Below, piece after piece: positions 8,542 to 18,109 of a stretch of DNA of 64,000 nucleotides (the stretch's first letter is position 1; each line of letters starts with the position of its first letter). The notes beneath the pieces are model-generated. The model was not told the origin of the DNA. It made no database searches and saw only the letters and a program-made list of their open reading frames with translations. Both the position numbers and the translations under genes were made by a program. Source of the DNA: Paenibacillus contaminans (GTDB lineage Bacteria > Bacillota > Bacilli > Paenibacillales > NBRC-103111); assembly GCF_003285015.1 (NCBI RefSeq), contig NZ_QMFB01000025.1, positions 62,001 through 126,000 of the forward strand. Direction: 5' to 3'.

Positions 8542-11500
8542 ATGTTTATTACTATACAAAGGAGAACGGCACGCGCACTCGCCTTGGCGCTAGCCGTCGT
8601 TCTAATGCTTAACGGCTTTTCGTTATTCGGAGCAGCCAAGATCATTGCAGCGGCGAATGTGGAAACCGCGGTTGAAGCGCCCGTTTCGCCTGTGGCGCCG
8701 GGCTCCGTTGCCGCGCTGAATGCGAGAGTAAAGGCTTCGGAGGACGCCTCCTTGCTTTTCGACCTTGAAATATTCGACGCTTCCTTGAAGAAGGTGCATC
8801 AAGTATTTGTCGATCATATCGACGTAAAGGCCGGGGAAACGAGGACGGTTCCATTTGAATGGGCTGTGCCTGCAGGTCTGCCCGGAGGAACGTATATCGT
8901 CAGCCTGGGTATTTTTGGAGCGGGATGGGACGGCATGTACACTTGGCACGCAGGTGCCGCTTCGTTGACGATCTCCCAAGAGGAATCGGCGTTCGAGAGC
9001 AGCGCTGCGGTTGCCGCAGAGACCGCCAAGCCAGGCGATACGGTGGACGTCGATGTGACGGTGACGTCCCGCGTTTATGGCGATGCGATCGTGGAAATCG
9101 GCATCGTCGGACCGGACGGGTCTAAATCGACCGAGGAGGTCGTCAACGGCCGGTTCGAAGCCGGTCAGGAACGGACTTTCGGCGTGGAGTGGGTCGTGCC
9201 GCAGAAGGCGCAGTCTGGCGATTACCGCATCGAGATCGGCGTTTATAGCCCTGACCGGAGCCAGATGAAGCATCGGAATACCTCTGCCGGACAGTTCACG
9301 GTGCTGGCTGCCGGATCGCAAACGATACCGGCGCCGGCGGATTTGAAGGCGGCGCCCAAGCAGCTCGCAGTTACGGTTACGTGGAGCGGGGTCTCAGGGG
9401 CGACAGGCTACGAGCTTGAAGCTGACGGGGCGATCGTACCGGATATTCAAGGAACATCCTATATCCATCAAGGCTTGCAGCCGGGCACGGAGCACGCTTA
9501 CCGCGTAAGAGCGAAGCAATATGGCGCGGCGGGCGCTTGGAGCGAGTCGGTAACCGCCAAGACCTCCGCAGCGTCCGGAACGGCCGCTCTTAAGATCTTT
9601 TCAAAAACGGGCACAAGCGACTGGTCGCAAATGCCGAGCCCAGGCTTCGAAATCGAGAACGCGGGCAAAACGCCGATCCCGCTTGGCGAGCTTTCGCTGA
9701 GGTACTATTTTACGATCGAAGAGGAAAGTCCGCTGTCGATCGGCTTCTGGTCGACCGCTTCGAACAGGAACGTGACCACGAAGTTCGTCAAAATGCCGAT
9801 CCCGTCGGAAAAGGCCGACCATTACTTGGAAATCGGGTTTGCAGCCGATGCCGGGCCGCTTCAGCCGGGCTCGAAGGTCGGCGTTTATACTTGGATCAAC
9901 AAAGAGAACTGGTCGATCTTCGACCATACGAACGACTACTCGTTCACGCCGACTTCCGATTATACCGATAACGGCAACGTGACCGGCTATCGTTCGGGGA
10001 CGCTCGTTTGGGGCATCGAACCCATGCTGTTCGACATTCCGCCTTACCCGATGAACGTAGCGGCCGCCCCCGCAGATGAAGCGATCACCGTATCGTGGCA
10101 GCCTGTCGAAGGGGCAACCGGCTATGATGTCGAGGCGGACGGACGGCTGACCGAAAACATTTCGGGCACGTCATTTAAGCACGACTGGTTAAGACCGGGT
10201 ACCCGTCACACGTATAAAGTGAGGGCGAGAGCCGGGAGCAAGACGAGTATTTGGAGTTCTACACTGTCGCTCAAAACGACGGGCGAGCAGGCGCTTCCGG
10301 CTCCGGCGAATGTAAGGGCGAACCTCGCGGAAACGTCGGTTACGGTTTCGTGGAGCAAGCTGGCGGAGGCGATCACCGGCTATGAAATCGAAGTCGACGG
10401 CGCAATCATAGACGCGGGAATGCAAACATCGTACGTGCATGGAGGGCTTGTTTCCGGTTCCCAGCATACGTACAAAGTGCGAGCGAAGGATGGCGCCACG
10501 CGGGGCGCGTGGAGCACGACGCTTAAGGCGAATACCAAGTTCGTGCCTGCGGGCAAGTTCGATGTCACATTCCAGGTCGACCCATCCGCAGAACGGGCGC
10601 CGATCAGCCCGTATATTTACGGTACGAATGAAGATTTGACGGGCACCGAAAACTGGAGCGCGCGGCGTATGGGCGGCAACTGGATGTCCACCTACAATTG
10701 GGAAACGAACGCATCGAATGCGGGAGACGATTACTTTTTCATGAGCGACAACTATGTGCCTTGGTATTACGGCGGCGTGCCGTGGGGCGGCAATATGGCG
10801 GAGCCGGGCGTCGGCGTTGCGGGCTTCCATCAGAAATCGCTCGACAAAGGGATGTTCTCGCTCGTTACGCTGCAAGCGGCAGGCTTCGCCGCAAACGATA
10901 CGAATGGCGAAGTAACGGCAGCCGAGACGGCGCCTTCATCCCGCTGGGTCGAAGTGAAGCCGTCGAAGGGCGCACCGTTCAGTCTCGTTCCGAACCTGAC
11001 GGACAATGCCGTTTATATGGATGAGTTCGTTCATTATTTGGTGAACAAGTTCGGCGGGGCCAAGTCGGCTACGGGCATTAAGGCGTACCAGATCGACAAC
11101 GAGCCGGGTTTGTGGGCCAAAACCCATATGCACATGCATCCGCAGGCTCCGGGCAGCGCGGAAGTGGCGGACAAAGGTATCGAGCTCGCCAAAGCGGTCA
11201 AAAACGTCGATCCCGACGCCGAGCTCTACGGTCCGGTTTCTTACGGCTTCGACGAGATGTACAACATGCATGAAGCCGCCGACTGGAAGGCGGTGAAGGG
11301 CACGTACGACTGGTACATGGACTACTATTTGGACCGGTTCCGCGTCGCTTCCCAACAGGAAGGCAAAAGGCTGCTCGATGCGCTGGACATTCACTGGTAT
11401 CCGGAAAATACGGCGGGCGGTTACCGGATAACGGACAGCGGCTCGAACGGCAATCTTGAGGCCAATAAGGAGCGCATGCAGGCGCCAAGATCGCTATGGG

Positions 11501-12111
11501 ATTCGAGCTACACCGAGAATACGTGGATCGGACAATGGTTCAGCGGCTTCCTGCCGGTCATTCCGAGGCTGCAGCAGTCGATCGACACGTACAATCCGGG
11601 TACGAAAATCGCCATTACCGAATACAACTACGGCGGCGAAAACAATGTGTACGGCGGCATCGCGCAAGCGGACGTGCTGGGCATCTTCGGAAAATACGGC
11701 GTGCATTTCGCGAGCTTCTGGAAAATGGTTAACGAACTTAAAGAAGCGCCGTATATTAGCGCAGCCGCGAAACTGTTCCGGAACTACGACGGAAACAATG
11801 CCGGCTTCGGCGATACGAAGGTGAAGGCGGAGACGTCGGATATCGAGAACAGCTCCGTATACGGCTCCGTCTACAAGGACAGCGACGACAATCTGCACCT
11901 GATCGTGCTGAACAAAAACAATGATCACGCGATGAACGCCATTTTCAATATTGCCGGGGAGACGGGTTACAAATCGGCAAGAGTATGGGCGTTCGACGGC
12001 GAAAGCTCCGCGATTACCGAGAGAGAGCAGGTTGCCGAAATTACAGGCAATACGTTTACTTACGAAGTGCCGAAGCTGACGGCATGCCACATCGTGCTAA
12101 GCGCGGAATAA
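8542..12111 (+). CDS. Secreted modular glycoside hydrolase family 44 enzyme with CBM3 and FnIII domains
   Basis: The 1189-residue protein has a signal peptide (to about residue 38) and two beta-rich N-terminal modules (about 45-145 and 150-262). These are followed by a fibronectin III domain (265-345), a family 3 carbohydrate-binding module (348-500), two more FnIII domains (503-580 and 586-668), and a C-terminal GH44 catalytic domain (671-1189). GH44 hallmarks are IYGTN, RRMGGN, QIDNEP (acid/base Glu about 854), LDIHWYP and ITEYNYG (nucleophile Glu about 1027). The family cleaves beta-1,4-glucans such as CMC, xyloglucan or mannan. The enzyme acts outside the cell on plant-wall polymer. An intrinsic terminator follows, so it is monocistronic. 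Confidence 0.95.
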   Translation: MFITIQRRTARALALALAVVLMLNGFSLFGAAKIIAAANVETAVEAPVSPVAPGSVAALNARVKASEDASLLFDLEIFDASLKKVHQVFVDHIDVKAGETRTVPFEWAVPAGLPGGTYIVSLGIFGAGWDGMYTWHAGAASLTISQEESAFESSAAVAAETAKPGDTVDVDVTVTSRVYGDAIVEIGIVGPDGSKSTEEVVNGRFEAGQERTFGVEWVVPQKAQSGDYRIEIGVYSPDRSQMKHRNTSAGQFTVLAAGSQTIPAPADLKAAPKQLAVTVTWSGVSGATGYELEADGAIVPDIQGTSYIHQGLQPGTEHAYRVRAKQYGAAGAWSESVTAKTSAASGTAALKIFSKTGTSDWSQMPSPGFEIENAGKTPIPLGELSLRYYFTIEEESPLSIGFWSTASNRNVTTKFVKMPIPSEKADHYLEIGFAADAGPLQPGSKVGVYTWINKENWSIFDHTNDYSFTPTSDYTDNGNVTGYRSGTLVWGIEPMLFDIPPYPMNVAAAPADEAITVSWQPVEGATGYDVEADGRLTENISGTSFKHDWLRPGTRHTYKVRARAGSKTSIWSSTLSLKTTGEQALPAPANVRANLAETSVTVSWSKLAEAITGYEIEVDGAIIDAGMQTSYVHGGLVSGSQHTYKVRAKDGATRGAWSTTLKANTKFVPAGKFDVTFQVDPSAERAPISPYIYGTNEDLTGTENWSARRMGGNWMSTYNWETNASNAGDDYFFMSDNYVPWYYGGVPWGGNMAEPGVGVAGFHQKSLDKGMFSLVTLQAAGFAANDTNGEVTAAETAPSSRWVEVKPSKGAPFSLVPNLTDNAVYMDEFVHYLVNKFGGAKSATGIKAYQIDNEPGLWAKTHMHMHPQAPGSAEVADKGIELAKAVKNVDPDAELYGPVSYGFDEMYNMHEAADWKAVKGTYDWYMDYYLDRFRVASQQEGKRLLDALDIHWYPENTAGGYRITDSGSNGNLEANKERMQAPRSLWDSSYTENTWIGQWFSGFLPVIPRLQQSIDTYNPGTKIAITEYNYGGENNVYGGIAQADVLGIFGKYGVHFASFWKMVNELKEAPYISAAAKLFRNYDGNNAGFGDTKVKAETSDIENSSVYGSVYKDSDDNLHLIVLNKNNDHAMNAIFNIAGETGYKSARVWAFDGESSAITEREQVAEITGNTFTYEVPKLTACHIVLSAE

Positions 12112-12118
12112 CTATACG

Positions 12119-12164
12119 AAAGCGTCCGTTAGCAGCCCGAAAAGGCGGCGAGCGGGCGCTTTTT
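12119..12164 (+). terminator. Intrinsic terminator after the GH44 gene
   Basis: Arms 12119-12133 and 12148-12162 pair over about 14 positions with two G-T pairs, ending in a T run. It starts 8 bases after the stop codon. Confidence 0.85.
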
Positions 12165-12269
12165 CGATTTTGCGATTCATTAAAGCTTGTTCCTGGCACG
12201 TTGGCCCCGAAGGCAGGATCGAAGTGAAGAATATAGAACTATTATCGAGTCATGCTGTTCTTTGATCCG

Positions 12270-12305
12270 AAACAGCAAAGCGCTGAAAGCAGGGCTTTGC
12301 TGTTT
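12270..12305. other. Perfect 12-bp hairpin in a 417-base gene-free gap
   Basis: Arms AAACAGCAAAGC (12270-12281) and GCTTTGCTGTTT (12294-12305) are exact inverted repeats with only a short T-rich tail. The gap 12112-12528 otherwise holds the GH44 terminator and a possible -10 TACAAT near 12449 before the AraC gene. No ORF was supported here. Confidence 0.6.
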
Positions 12306-12528
12306 TCTGTCATAGCTGCGCTTTATCGTTCTCAGCTTTTGGGATGGAGTCGTTAATTCCCATGAAGAAAAGGAATTACGCGGTCCAATGTCAAAATTGG
12401 GATATCGAGGTTATGATTCAGGCATGATCAATCGCATGGCGGTCTAGTACAATAGAAGGGATTTAAAGAAATGATAGCGCATACAAAGGGTGGCGTTTTG
12501 ACAGAAAAAAAGAAAAGGGGAAGCTTCG

Positions 12529-14904
12529 ATGCTGAATCGTTTACGTCTGTTTACGAGACACAAATATTTTTTGATCCGGTTGATCGCGTATTCGTTGCTC
12601 ATTTGCCTGGTGCCGATCGGCGTACTCGGCTTCTTCTTTTATCACAGCGTGCAAGCCTCGATGCATAGCGATATCGAGCAAGCGAACAATCGTTATCTCG
12701 ACCAGACGGTAAATGCGATGGAGCTGGTCATCAAACAAGTAGGAAGCGGATATCGCCAATTTGTCACGAACAGCACGCTGTTGGAATTCGACAGGCTGCC
12801 GTACGGCAACTATTTCGATGAGATCGATCATTGGTATTTGTCCGATCATCAGAAGGAGCTGACTGAGTATATCCAGCTCAAGGCCAAAGTACAGCAAAAT
12901 ATTGAAACGCTCATGCAGCACAGCGATTTTATTTATTCGATCTACTACATCCACCCCGAAAGAGGCATCGTCCTGACGAACGGTCCTCTCCAATATGAGA
13001 TCGAGCGGTTTTATGACAAAGGCTGGCAAGATGGACTCGCTCCCGGCACGCTGGGTTACCCCTTAATTATGAATGTTCGACAGGCCGTACAAGCGGATGG
13101 CAGCCTGAAGAGCGTCGTACCTGTTTTTTTTCGTCCCATGCAGGTCAACTATACGGTAGTCATCAATTTGGATGCGGATATCTTTTATCGGAATATTATT
13201 TCCAGTTTGGATACGAAGGGTCATACTTCGCTGATCGTCTTCTCCGATTCCAAGGAGCCGCTGTTTTACGATCGAGCTGTTTATCGAACGGAAGATGTGG
13301 AACGAATTCAGAAAGAGGTGGCCAACCCCGAGTCGGATGGGCAGGCCGCAGCCGTGCAAAAAAGCAGCAAAGTGTTGGCGGAACAACAATTAATCACATG
13401 GCAGCATTCCGAGGTTTTGGGCTGGACGATCGTCGAGGTAACCAATTTGCAGGACCTTTATGTTAGCGTTTCCCGGATTCGCACTTTATTTTTGACCGTA
13501 TCCGTTATGCTCGCCATCGCAACCGTGGTACTTACGATCATAACTAGCCGCAGGATGTACAGGCCGGTTCAGCATATTTTGCAGTTTATTAAGGAAGGCT
13601 ACCGTGACGATTCGAGTGCCGAAAGAGGGTCTCGCAAACAAAAAGGCGAGTTTCGAGTCATTCGCGACAGCCTGGCCGACGTTCATGCGGCCGGAATACG
13701 GCTGCAGAGCAAGCTGCGCGAGAGTATGCCTGCCTATCAGGAGAAGTTTGTCCGATCGCTGCTGCAAGCTCATCATTTCACGGACGACGAGATCCGGGAA
13801 CGGTTGGATTTTCTCGGAATCCCCTTGCGGCCCGAAGGCATAGCGCTGCTCCTCGTTTCCGTGCGGCCGGATCGCCGCAAAGCGCAGAGCGCAGAGAAAG
13901 AGGCGATCGAGCATTTGCTTGTAACCGAAGATTTGGTCGAGGCTCTCGCCGACAGGAATGATTATTGGGTACAGGAGCTCGAGGAAGAACTGTATTTGGT
14001 GCTGATCAACTGCGAAGAGCAGGAAACGGCCACGATATTCGGTCTAGCCGAGCGGATCAAGAGAGCCGTTGAGAGCAGGCGATCGGCTGATTGTGCGGTC
14101 GGGCTTGCTATGTATTGCCGCTCAATCGGGGAATTGGCGCGGGGATATCAAGAGGCGTCGGAAGCTTTGCAGTACCGGGGCATGGCATCCGATACCGATG
14201 TCATCTATATCGGCGATGTCCGGTTGCATCCGCGAGCACAGCTGCCGTATCCGAAGAAAAAGGAAGATGCGCTGCTTCTGAGCATCAAAAATGGGGATCG
14301 CGAACAGGCGCTGCTTGTATTTGCCGAGCTCGTAAACGATATGCGAGCTGCGGTAGGCACAGGAGGGCTGCCGCATATTCAGCAAACCTTTTATCTCCTG
14401 GTCGTTAAACTGTTTGAAGCCGCACACGAAATGAAGCCGGACATCAGAACGGCGATGCCGGAAATGCGTCTCGATTTGCTGGTATCCGCGATTCAGAGAG
14501 GAGATTGGCAGGAGACTACAGGCCGAATCGAGCAGTGGATCGGCGAAGCGTCCCTATGTATATTCAATGCCTTCCATATTAAGAAAAACATGCATGTCGA
14601 GCAAGCCAAAGACATTCTCAAATATGGGGACGCCAAAGCGATTTCACTCACCTATGTCGCGGAACGGCTCGGATTGAATCCTTCCTATTTAAGCCGGATA
14701 TTCAAAGAATACACCGGATTTACGTTTACCGATTACTTGGCCAGACTTCGTATCGACAAAAGCAAGCATCTGCTGCTGGAAAGCGACTTGCGGGTGAAGG
14801 AGATCAGCGAGCGGCTGGGCTACGCCAAGTCGAATCATTTTATTAAGCTGTTCAAGGATATGACCGGCCAAACGCCGGGCGATTTTCGCGAGAAGCATCG
14901 TTAA
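12529..14904 (+). CDS. Membrane-anchored AraC family transcriptional regulator
   Basis: This 791-residue protein starts after AAAGGGGAAGCTTCG. It has an N-terminal membrane helix (about 15-37), an extracellular Cache-like sensor region of about 270 residues, a second helix (about 315-335), a cytoplasmic linker, and a C-terminal AraC double helix-turn-helix (about 695-790) with NPSYLSRIFKEYTGFTF and LGYAKSNHFIKLFKDMTGQT. Such one-component sensors are common in Paenibacillus next to sugar-uptake genes. It likely controls the binding-protein and sialidase-like genes that follow, or the GH44 gene. Confidence 0.9.
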   Translation: MLNRLRLFTRHKYFLIRLIAYSLLICLVPIGVLGFFFYHSVQASMHSDIEQANNRYLDQTVNAMELVIKQVGSGYRQFVTNSTLLEFDRLPYGNYFDEIDHWYLSDHQKELTEYIQLKAKVQQNIETLMQHSDFIYSIYYIHPERGIVLTNGPLQYEIERFYDKGWQDGLAPGTLGYPLIMNVRQAVQADGSLKSVVPVFFRPMQVNYTVVINLDADIFYRNIISSLDTKGHTSLIVFSDSKEPLFYDRAVYRTEDVERIQKEVANPESDGQAAAVQKSSKVLAEQQLITWQHSEVLGWTIVEVTNLQDLYVSVSRIRTLFLTVSVMLAIATVVLTIITSRRMYRPVQHILQFIKEGYRDDSSAERGSRKQKGEFRVIRDSLADVHAAGIRLQSKLRESMPAYQEKFVRSLLQAHHFTDDEIRERLDFLGIPLRPEGIALLLVSVRPDRRKAQSAEKEAIEHLLVTEDLVEALADRNDYWVQELEEELYLVLINCEEQETATIFGLAERIKRAVESRRSADCAVGLAMYCRSIGELARGYQEASEALQYRGMASDTDVIYIGDVRLHPRAQLPYPKKKEDALLLSIKNGDREQALLVFAELVNDMRAAVGTGGLPHIQQTFYLLVVKLFEAAHEMKPDIRTAMPEMRLDLLVSAIQRGDWQETTGRIEQWIGEASLCIFNAFHIKKNMHVEQAKDILKYGDAKAISLTYVAERLGLNPSYLSRIFKEYTGFTFTDYLARLRIDKSKHLLLESDLRVKEISERLGYAKSNHFIKLFKDMTGQTPGDFREKHR

Positions 14905-15069
14905 GTGCCGGAGGGATACCGCTATGATGACGGGAATGCCGCGATCATGACAAGTCATGACATCAGCATAGCCGCATACAACTTTTATCCCCTATGATGT
15001 CGTTAGGACGACGGCTTCTGCATGAAGCGGGTATACAACAACCGAAATCCGGATAAGGGAGTGTCTGAA

Positions 15070-16767
15070 ATGCGGACAGCAGAAGAAAGGGGCCTGGTAA
15101 AGCAGGTTCCGCATACAACAGGCGATCCGTGCAAGCGCAAGCGCAAGCTCGGCCGGCTGGATGCAAGAAAACGGGCGGCAGCGACCGTATTGCTGGCATT
15201 GCTGCTGGTCGGTTGTACCGGAGGCGGCGCAAACACGGAGAGCGGCGATTTCGCGTCTTCGCCGGCAGCAAGCGATAACAGCGCCGGCCCCTTCGCCAAA
15301 CATCTGGAGATTTCCTGGATCGGCCACAATCAGGTGGGCAAAATCAATGACGCCTTCGATAACCCGGTGAAGAAGCTGATCGAAGACAAGTTCAATGTCA
15401 CAATCACGATGGTGCCGCTGGATGTGCATAACCAGGAGCAAGTAAATCTATTTTTCGCCGACGGCAAATCAGCCGATCATATCCGCGTCAATGTCGGTTC
15501 CAATTTCCTGATCGAGCAAGGGTTGGTGCGCGAGATTCCCGAAGACGCGCTGCGTAAGCTGATGCCAACCTGGATGTCCTCGATCGAGAGCATGGTAGAC
15601 CCGGCGGTCGTTAACGCCACGATGAGGGTCAAAGGAAAATTGTATGCGGTTCCACATACCAACTATACTTATCTGCAGCCTTGGGTCATGGGCATCCGGC
15701 AAGACTGGATGGAGAAGGTCGGGATCGCCAAAATGCCGGAAACGATCGAGGAGTATCACGAGCTGCTCAAACGTTTTGCCCATAACGATCCGGACGGAAA
15801 CGGCAAAAAGGATACGTATGGCAGCCATGGCGTTCAGCTTTACTTGCGCGGCGCCCTAGGGCTGGGAGGCAGTGAAATAACGGCGAGCTATTATGCCGAT
15901 AAGCAGGGAAAGGTATACGCAACTGTGCTGACCGACAAATACAAGGAATATGTAAAAACGCTGCAAGGCTGGTATCAGGAAGGGCTGATCGATCCGGAAT
16001 CAATTACCGATCAGCGGCCGCAGCAGCGGGCAAAGTGGACGGACGGCAAATTCGGCGTGCTCGCCGATCACCCTTGGTGGTTCGCCTCGACGACTGCAGC
16101 TAATGTGACGAATATGGTGACGGATAAAAATCCGAATGCCCGAATCGCCTTTTTCGAACCGTTTGCAGGGCCTGACGGCGATCGCGGAGCGGGCGGAGCC
16201 GGCTTCCCGGGAATGACCCCCGGATTTTACTTCGGACGGGATACCAGCGACGAGAAGATGGAGCGCATTATGGCGATCAAGGAATATATCGCGGCTAATT
16301 CGGATTTCTTCATACGCGCCTATTTTGGCGAAGAAGGGACGGGTTATACGTTCGATGCTAACGGTATTATTCAGGTGAAACCGGATTACTTGTCAGTAGA
16401 AAAAATAACGAAGGAAGGAATCAACGCTTACTTTGCCTTGATTCCGATGACTTGGGATTTTGCTAAAAAACATACCATTCCGAAAGCCGATCAGCCCGTT
16501 TACGAAATTTCAATGGCAACCCCGCCCAAATACAATGATGTCAACTTTCCGACGAACAACCGGAACGAAGCGCACTCGCGCTACGGCGCGGCCGTTAATA
16601 CGATCGTGGCTGAATTCGAGACCAACGCGGTAGGAGGGCGTCTCGATGTGGACAAAGAGTGGGAGTCGTTCAAAAAACGGTTTCTCGATGCGGGCGGCAA
16701 AAAAATCATTGAAGAATACCAGAAGCTTCATGATGAAGCGGAAAATCATATAAAAGGAGATCGGTAG
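15070..16767 (+). CDS. Extracellular solute-binding lipoprotein (long, LplA-like)
   Basis: AAGGGAG lies about 11 bases before the ATG at 15070, so this is preferred to the 16-codon longer start. The 565-residue protein has an unusually long charged n-region, then the hydrophobic stretch and lipobox LLVGC (Cys about residue 49). The body reads as a large type of CUT1 binding protein. No permease gene is present nearby, so it must pair with permeases elsewhere or act as a sensor co-receptor. It ends 1 base before the sialidase-like gene and is surely co-transcribed with it. Confidence 0.88.
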   Translation: MRTAEERGLVKQVPHTTGDPCKRKRKLGRLDARKRAAATVLLALLLVGCTGGGANTESGDFASSPAASDNSAGPFAKHLEISWIGHNQVGKINDAFDNPVKKLIEDKFNVTITMVPLDVHNQEQVNLFFADGKSADHIRVNVGSNFLIEQGLVREIPEDALRKLMPTWMSSIESMVDPAVVNATMRVKGKLYAVPHTNYTYLQPWVMGIRQDWMEKVGIAKMPETIEEYHELLKRFAHNDPDGNGKKDTYGSHGVQLYLRGALGLGGSEITASYYADKQGKVYATVLTDKYKEYVKTLQGWYQEGLIDPESITDQRPQQRAKWTDGKFGVLADHPWWFASTTAANVTNMVTDKNPNARIAFFEPFAGPDGDRGAGGAGFPGMTPGFYFGRDTSDEKMERIMAIKEYIAANSDFFIRAYFGEEGTGYTFDANGIIQVKPDYLSVEKITKEGINAYFALIPMTWDFAKKHTIPKADQPVYEISMATPPKYNDVNFPTNNRNEAHSRYGAAVNTIVAEFETNAVGGRLDVDKEWESFKKRFLDAGGKKIIEEYQKLHDEAENHIKGDR

Positions 16768-16768
16768 G

Positions 16769-18010
16769 ATGAAATCTTGCAAATTGATTGCAGAGGATCC
16801 GAGGGTACAGGTCGAGTTCGGAGAGGAGCGTTTGATTTTGCAGGGCGGGCTGCAGCCGTTTATGCTGGCGACTTCGGCAGGGACGCTTGTCGTGCAGGCG
16901 CAGCTCCCGCAGCAAAAGCCTTACGGCACAAGGAAAATGGTATTCCCGCATAGGATGGCCACTGTCGTTTCCCGTGACGGGGGAAATACGTGGCAGCGCT
17001 TCGTCCGCAAGGAAGGAGTCGACGAAGTCAATATCGAAGGCGGGGCTGCGGAGCTGAAGGACGGAACGATTTTGGCGCTCGATACCTATGTTGTGGCCTC
17101 GGATAAGCCCGGATACGGTATCGGCGAGTTGGCATTGTCGCACGACGACTGGCATACGCTCGAGGAGCCGGCCGCGGTTTCTTTCGAACTGACGAATATC
17201 GATATCGAATCGAAAAAAGATGACGGAGGCCACGATCATCGGGCCGCACGTCTGCATCGGTCCATGATCGAGCTGCCGGACGGCGATCTTCTGACAACGA
17301 TGTATACCTGGTTTTACGGCGATAACGTGCCTTGTCCCTATATGCCGAGCATGCACAAGGCGCGTACGATTTTGTACCGCTCTTCGGATAAGGGGCGCAC
17401 CTGGCGGCAAATCGGTTCCGTTGTGAAAAGCACGGATGCCGGTACCGAAGGCTTCGTCGAACCGGTGCTCGTCCGCCTGTCCCAAGGCTTACATGAAGGC
17501 AGACTCCTCTGTCTGATGCGTACCGGCCGCGAGATGCATGCTGTTTATTCCGATGATGAAGGCGTAACGTGGAGCGAACCGAAAGTAGAGCTGATCGGCG
17601 GGATCGATGTCAACAGAACGGAGTTGTGGGCCGAGCAGTTCCGAGAGCTCAATGTCCCGGAGCCGAACGAAGGCATGAACGAGCTGCGCGGCATGTACGC
17701 GGACCCGGACTTGATAGAGCTGCACAATGGCGTTCTCGTCTGTGCGTTCGGCGTACGTATTCCCGAAAAGGCGTGCTGGAAAGATCCGACGCACCCGTGG
17801 AACGGCAACTACGTCGCGTTCAGCCTGGATCAGGGGGAGAGCTGGAGCCATGTCGTGCAGGTGACGTCAGGTGTCCTCACCGCTCATTACATGAGCATCC
17901 GCGAGCTTGCGCCGAACGTGCTTTATGTCGCGTACGATAACGGGGCTTGGAACAAGCCGGAATTGCAGCGGGTCGTAGGACGCCGGATCGGGCTGAGCTT
18001 TCGCATGTAG
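16769..18010 (+). CDS. Sialidase-superfamily (Asp-box propeller) protein
   Basis: Four Asp boxes are visible in this 413-residue protein: SRDGGNTW (about 68-75), SSDKGRTW (about 206), SDDEGVTW (about 262) and SLDQGESW (about 352). They define a six-bladed sialidase-type propeller. There is no signal peptide, so the protein is cytoplasmic. It could be an exo-sialidase, a related glycosidase, or an enzyme acting on imported sugar; the Arg triad and Tyr/Glu pair could not be confirmed by eye. The start follows GGAGATCGGTAGG and overlaps the binding-protein operon. Confidence 0.8.
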   Translation: MKSCKLIAEDPRVQVEFGEERLILQGGLQPFMLATSAGTLVVQAQLPQQKPYGTRKMVFPHRMATVVSRDGGNTWQRFVRKEGVDEVNIEGGAAELKDGTILALDTYVVASDKPGYGIGELALSHDDWHTLEEPAAVSFELTNIDIESKKDDGGHDHRAARLHRSMIELPDGDLLTTMYTWFYGDNVPCPYMPSMHKARTILYRSSDKGRTWRQIGSVVKSTDAGTEGFVEPVLVRLSQGLHEGRLLCLMRTGREMHAVYSDDEGVTWSEPKVELIGGIDVNRTELWAEQFRELNVPEPNEGMNELRGMYADPDLIELHNGVLVCAFGVRIPEKACWKDPTHPWNGNYVAFSLDQGESWSHVVQVTSGVLTAHYMSIRELAPNVLYVAYDNGAWNKPELQRVVGRRIGLSFRM

Positions 18011-18109
18011 CGGCAGCGACGATAATCCGTACGAGCAAGGACGAAGATAAACCTCCAAAATAGATTGAGGCTCGATTACCTAATAAGAGAGAATAGGTGG
18101 TTACGTTTG

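Noticed and set aside
8623..9321. Minus-strand frame inside the GH44 gene
   Set aside because: Shadow frame in high-GC coding DNA; no recognisable domain and a clear gene on the other strand.
11494..12090. Minus-strand 198-codon frame in the GH44 catalytic domain
   Set aside because: Overlaps the conserved GH44 nucleophile region on the plus strand and has no supported start.
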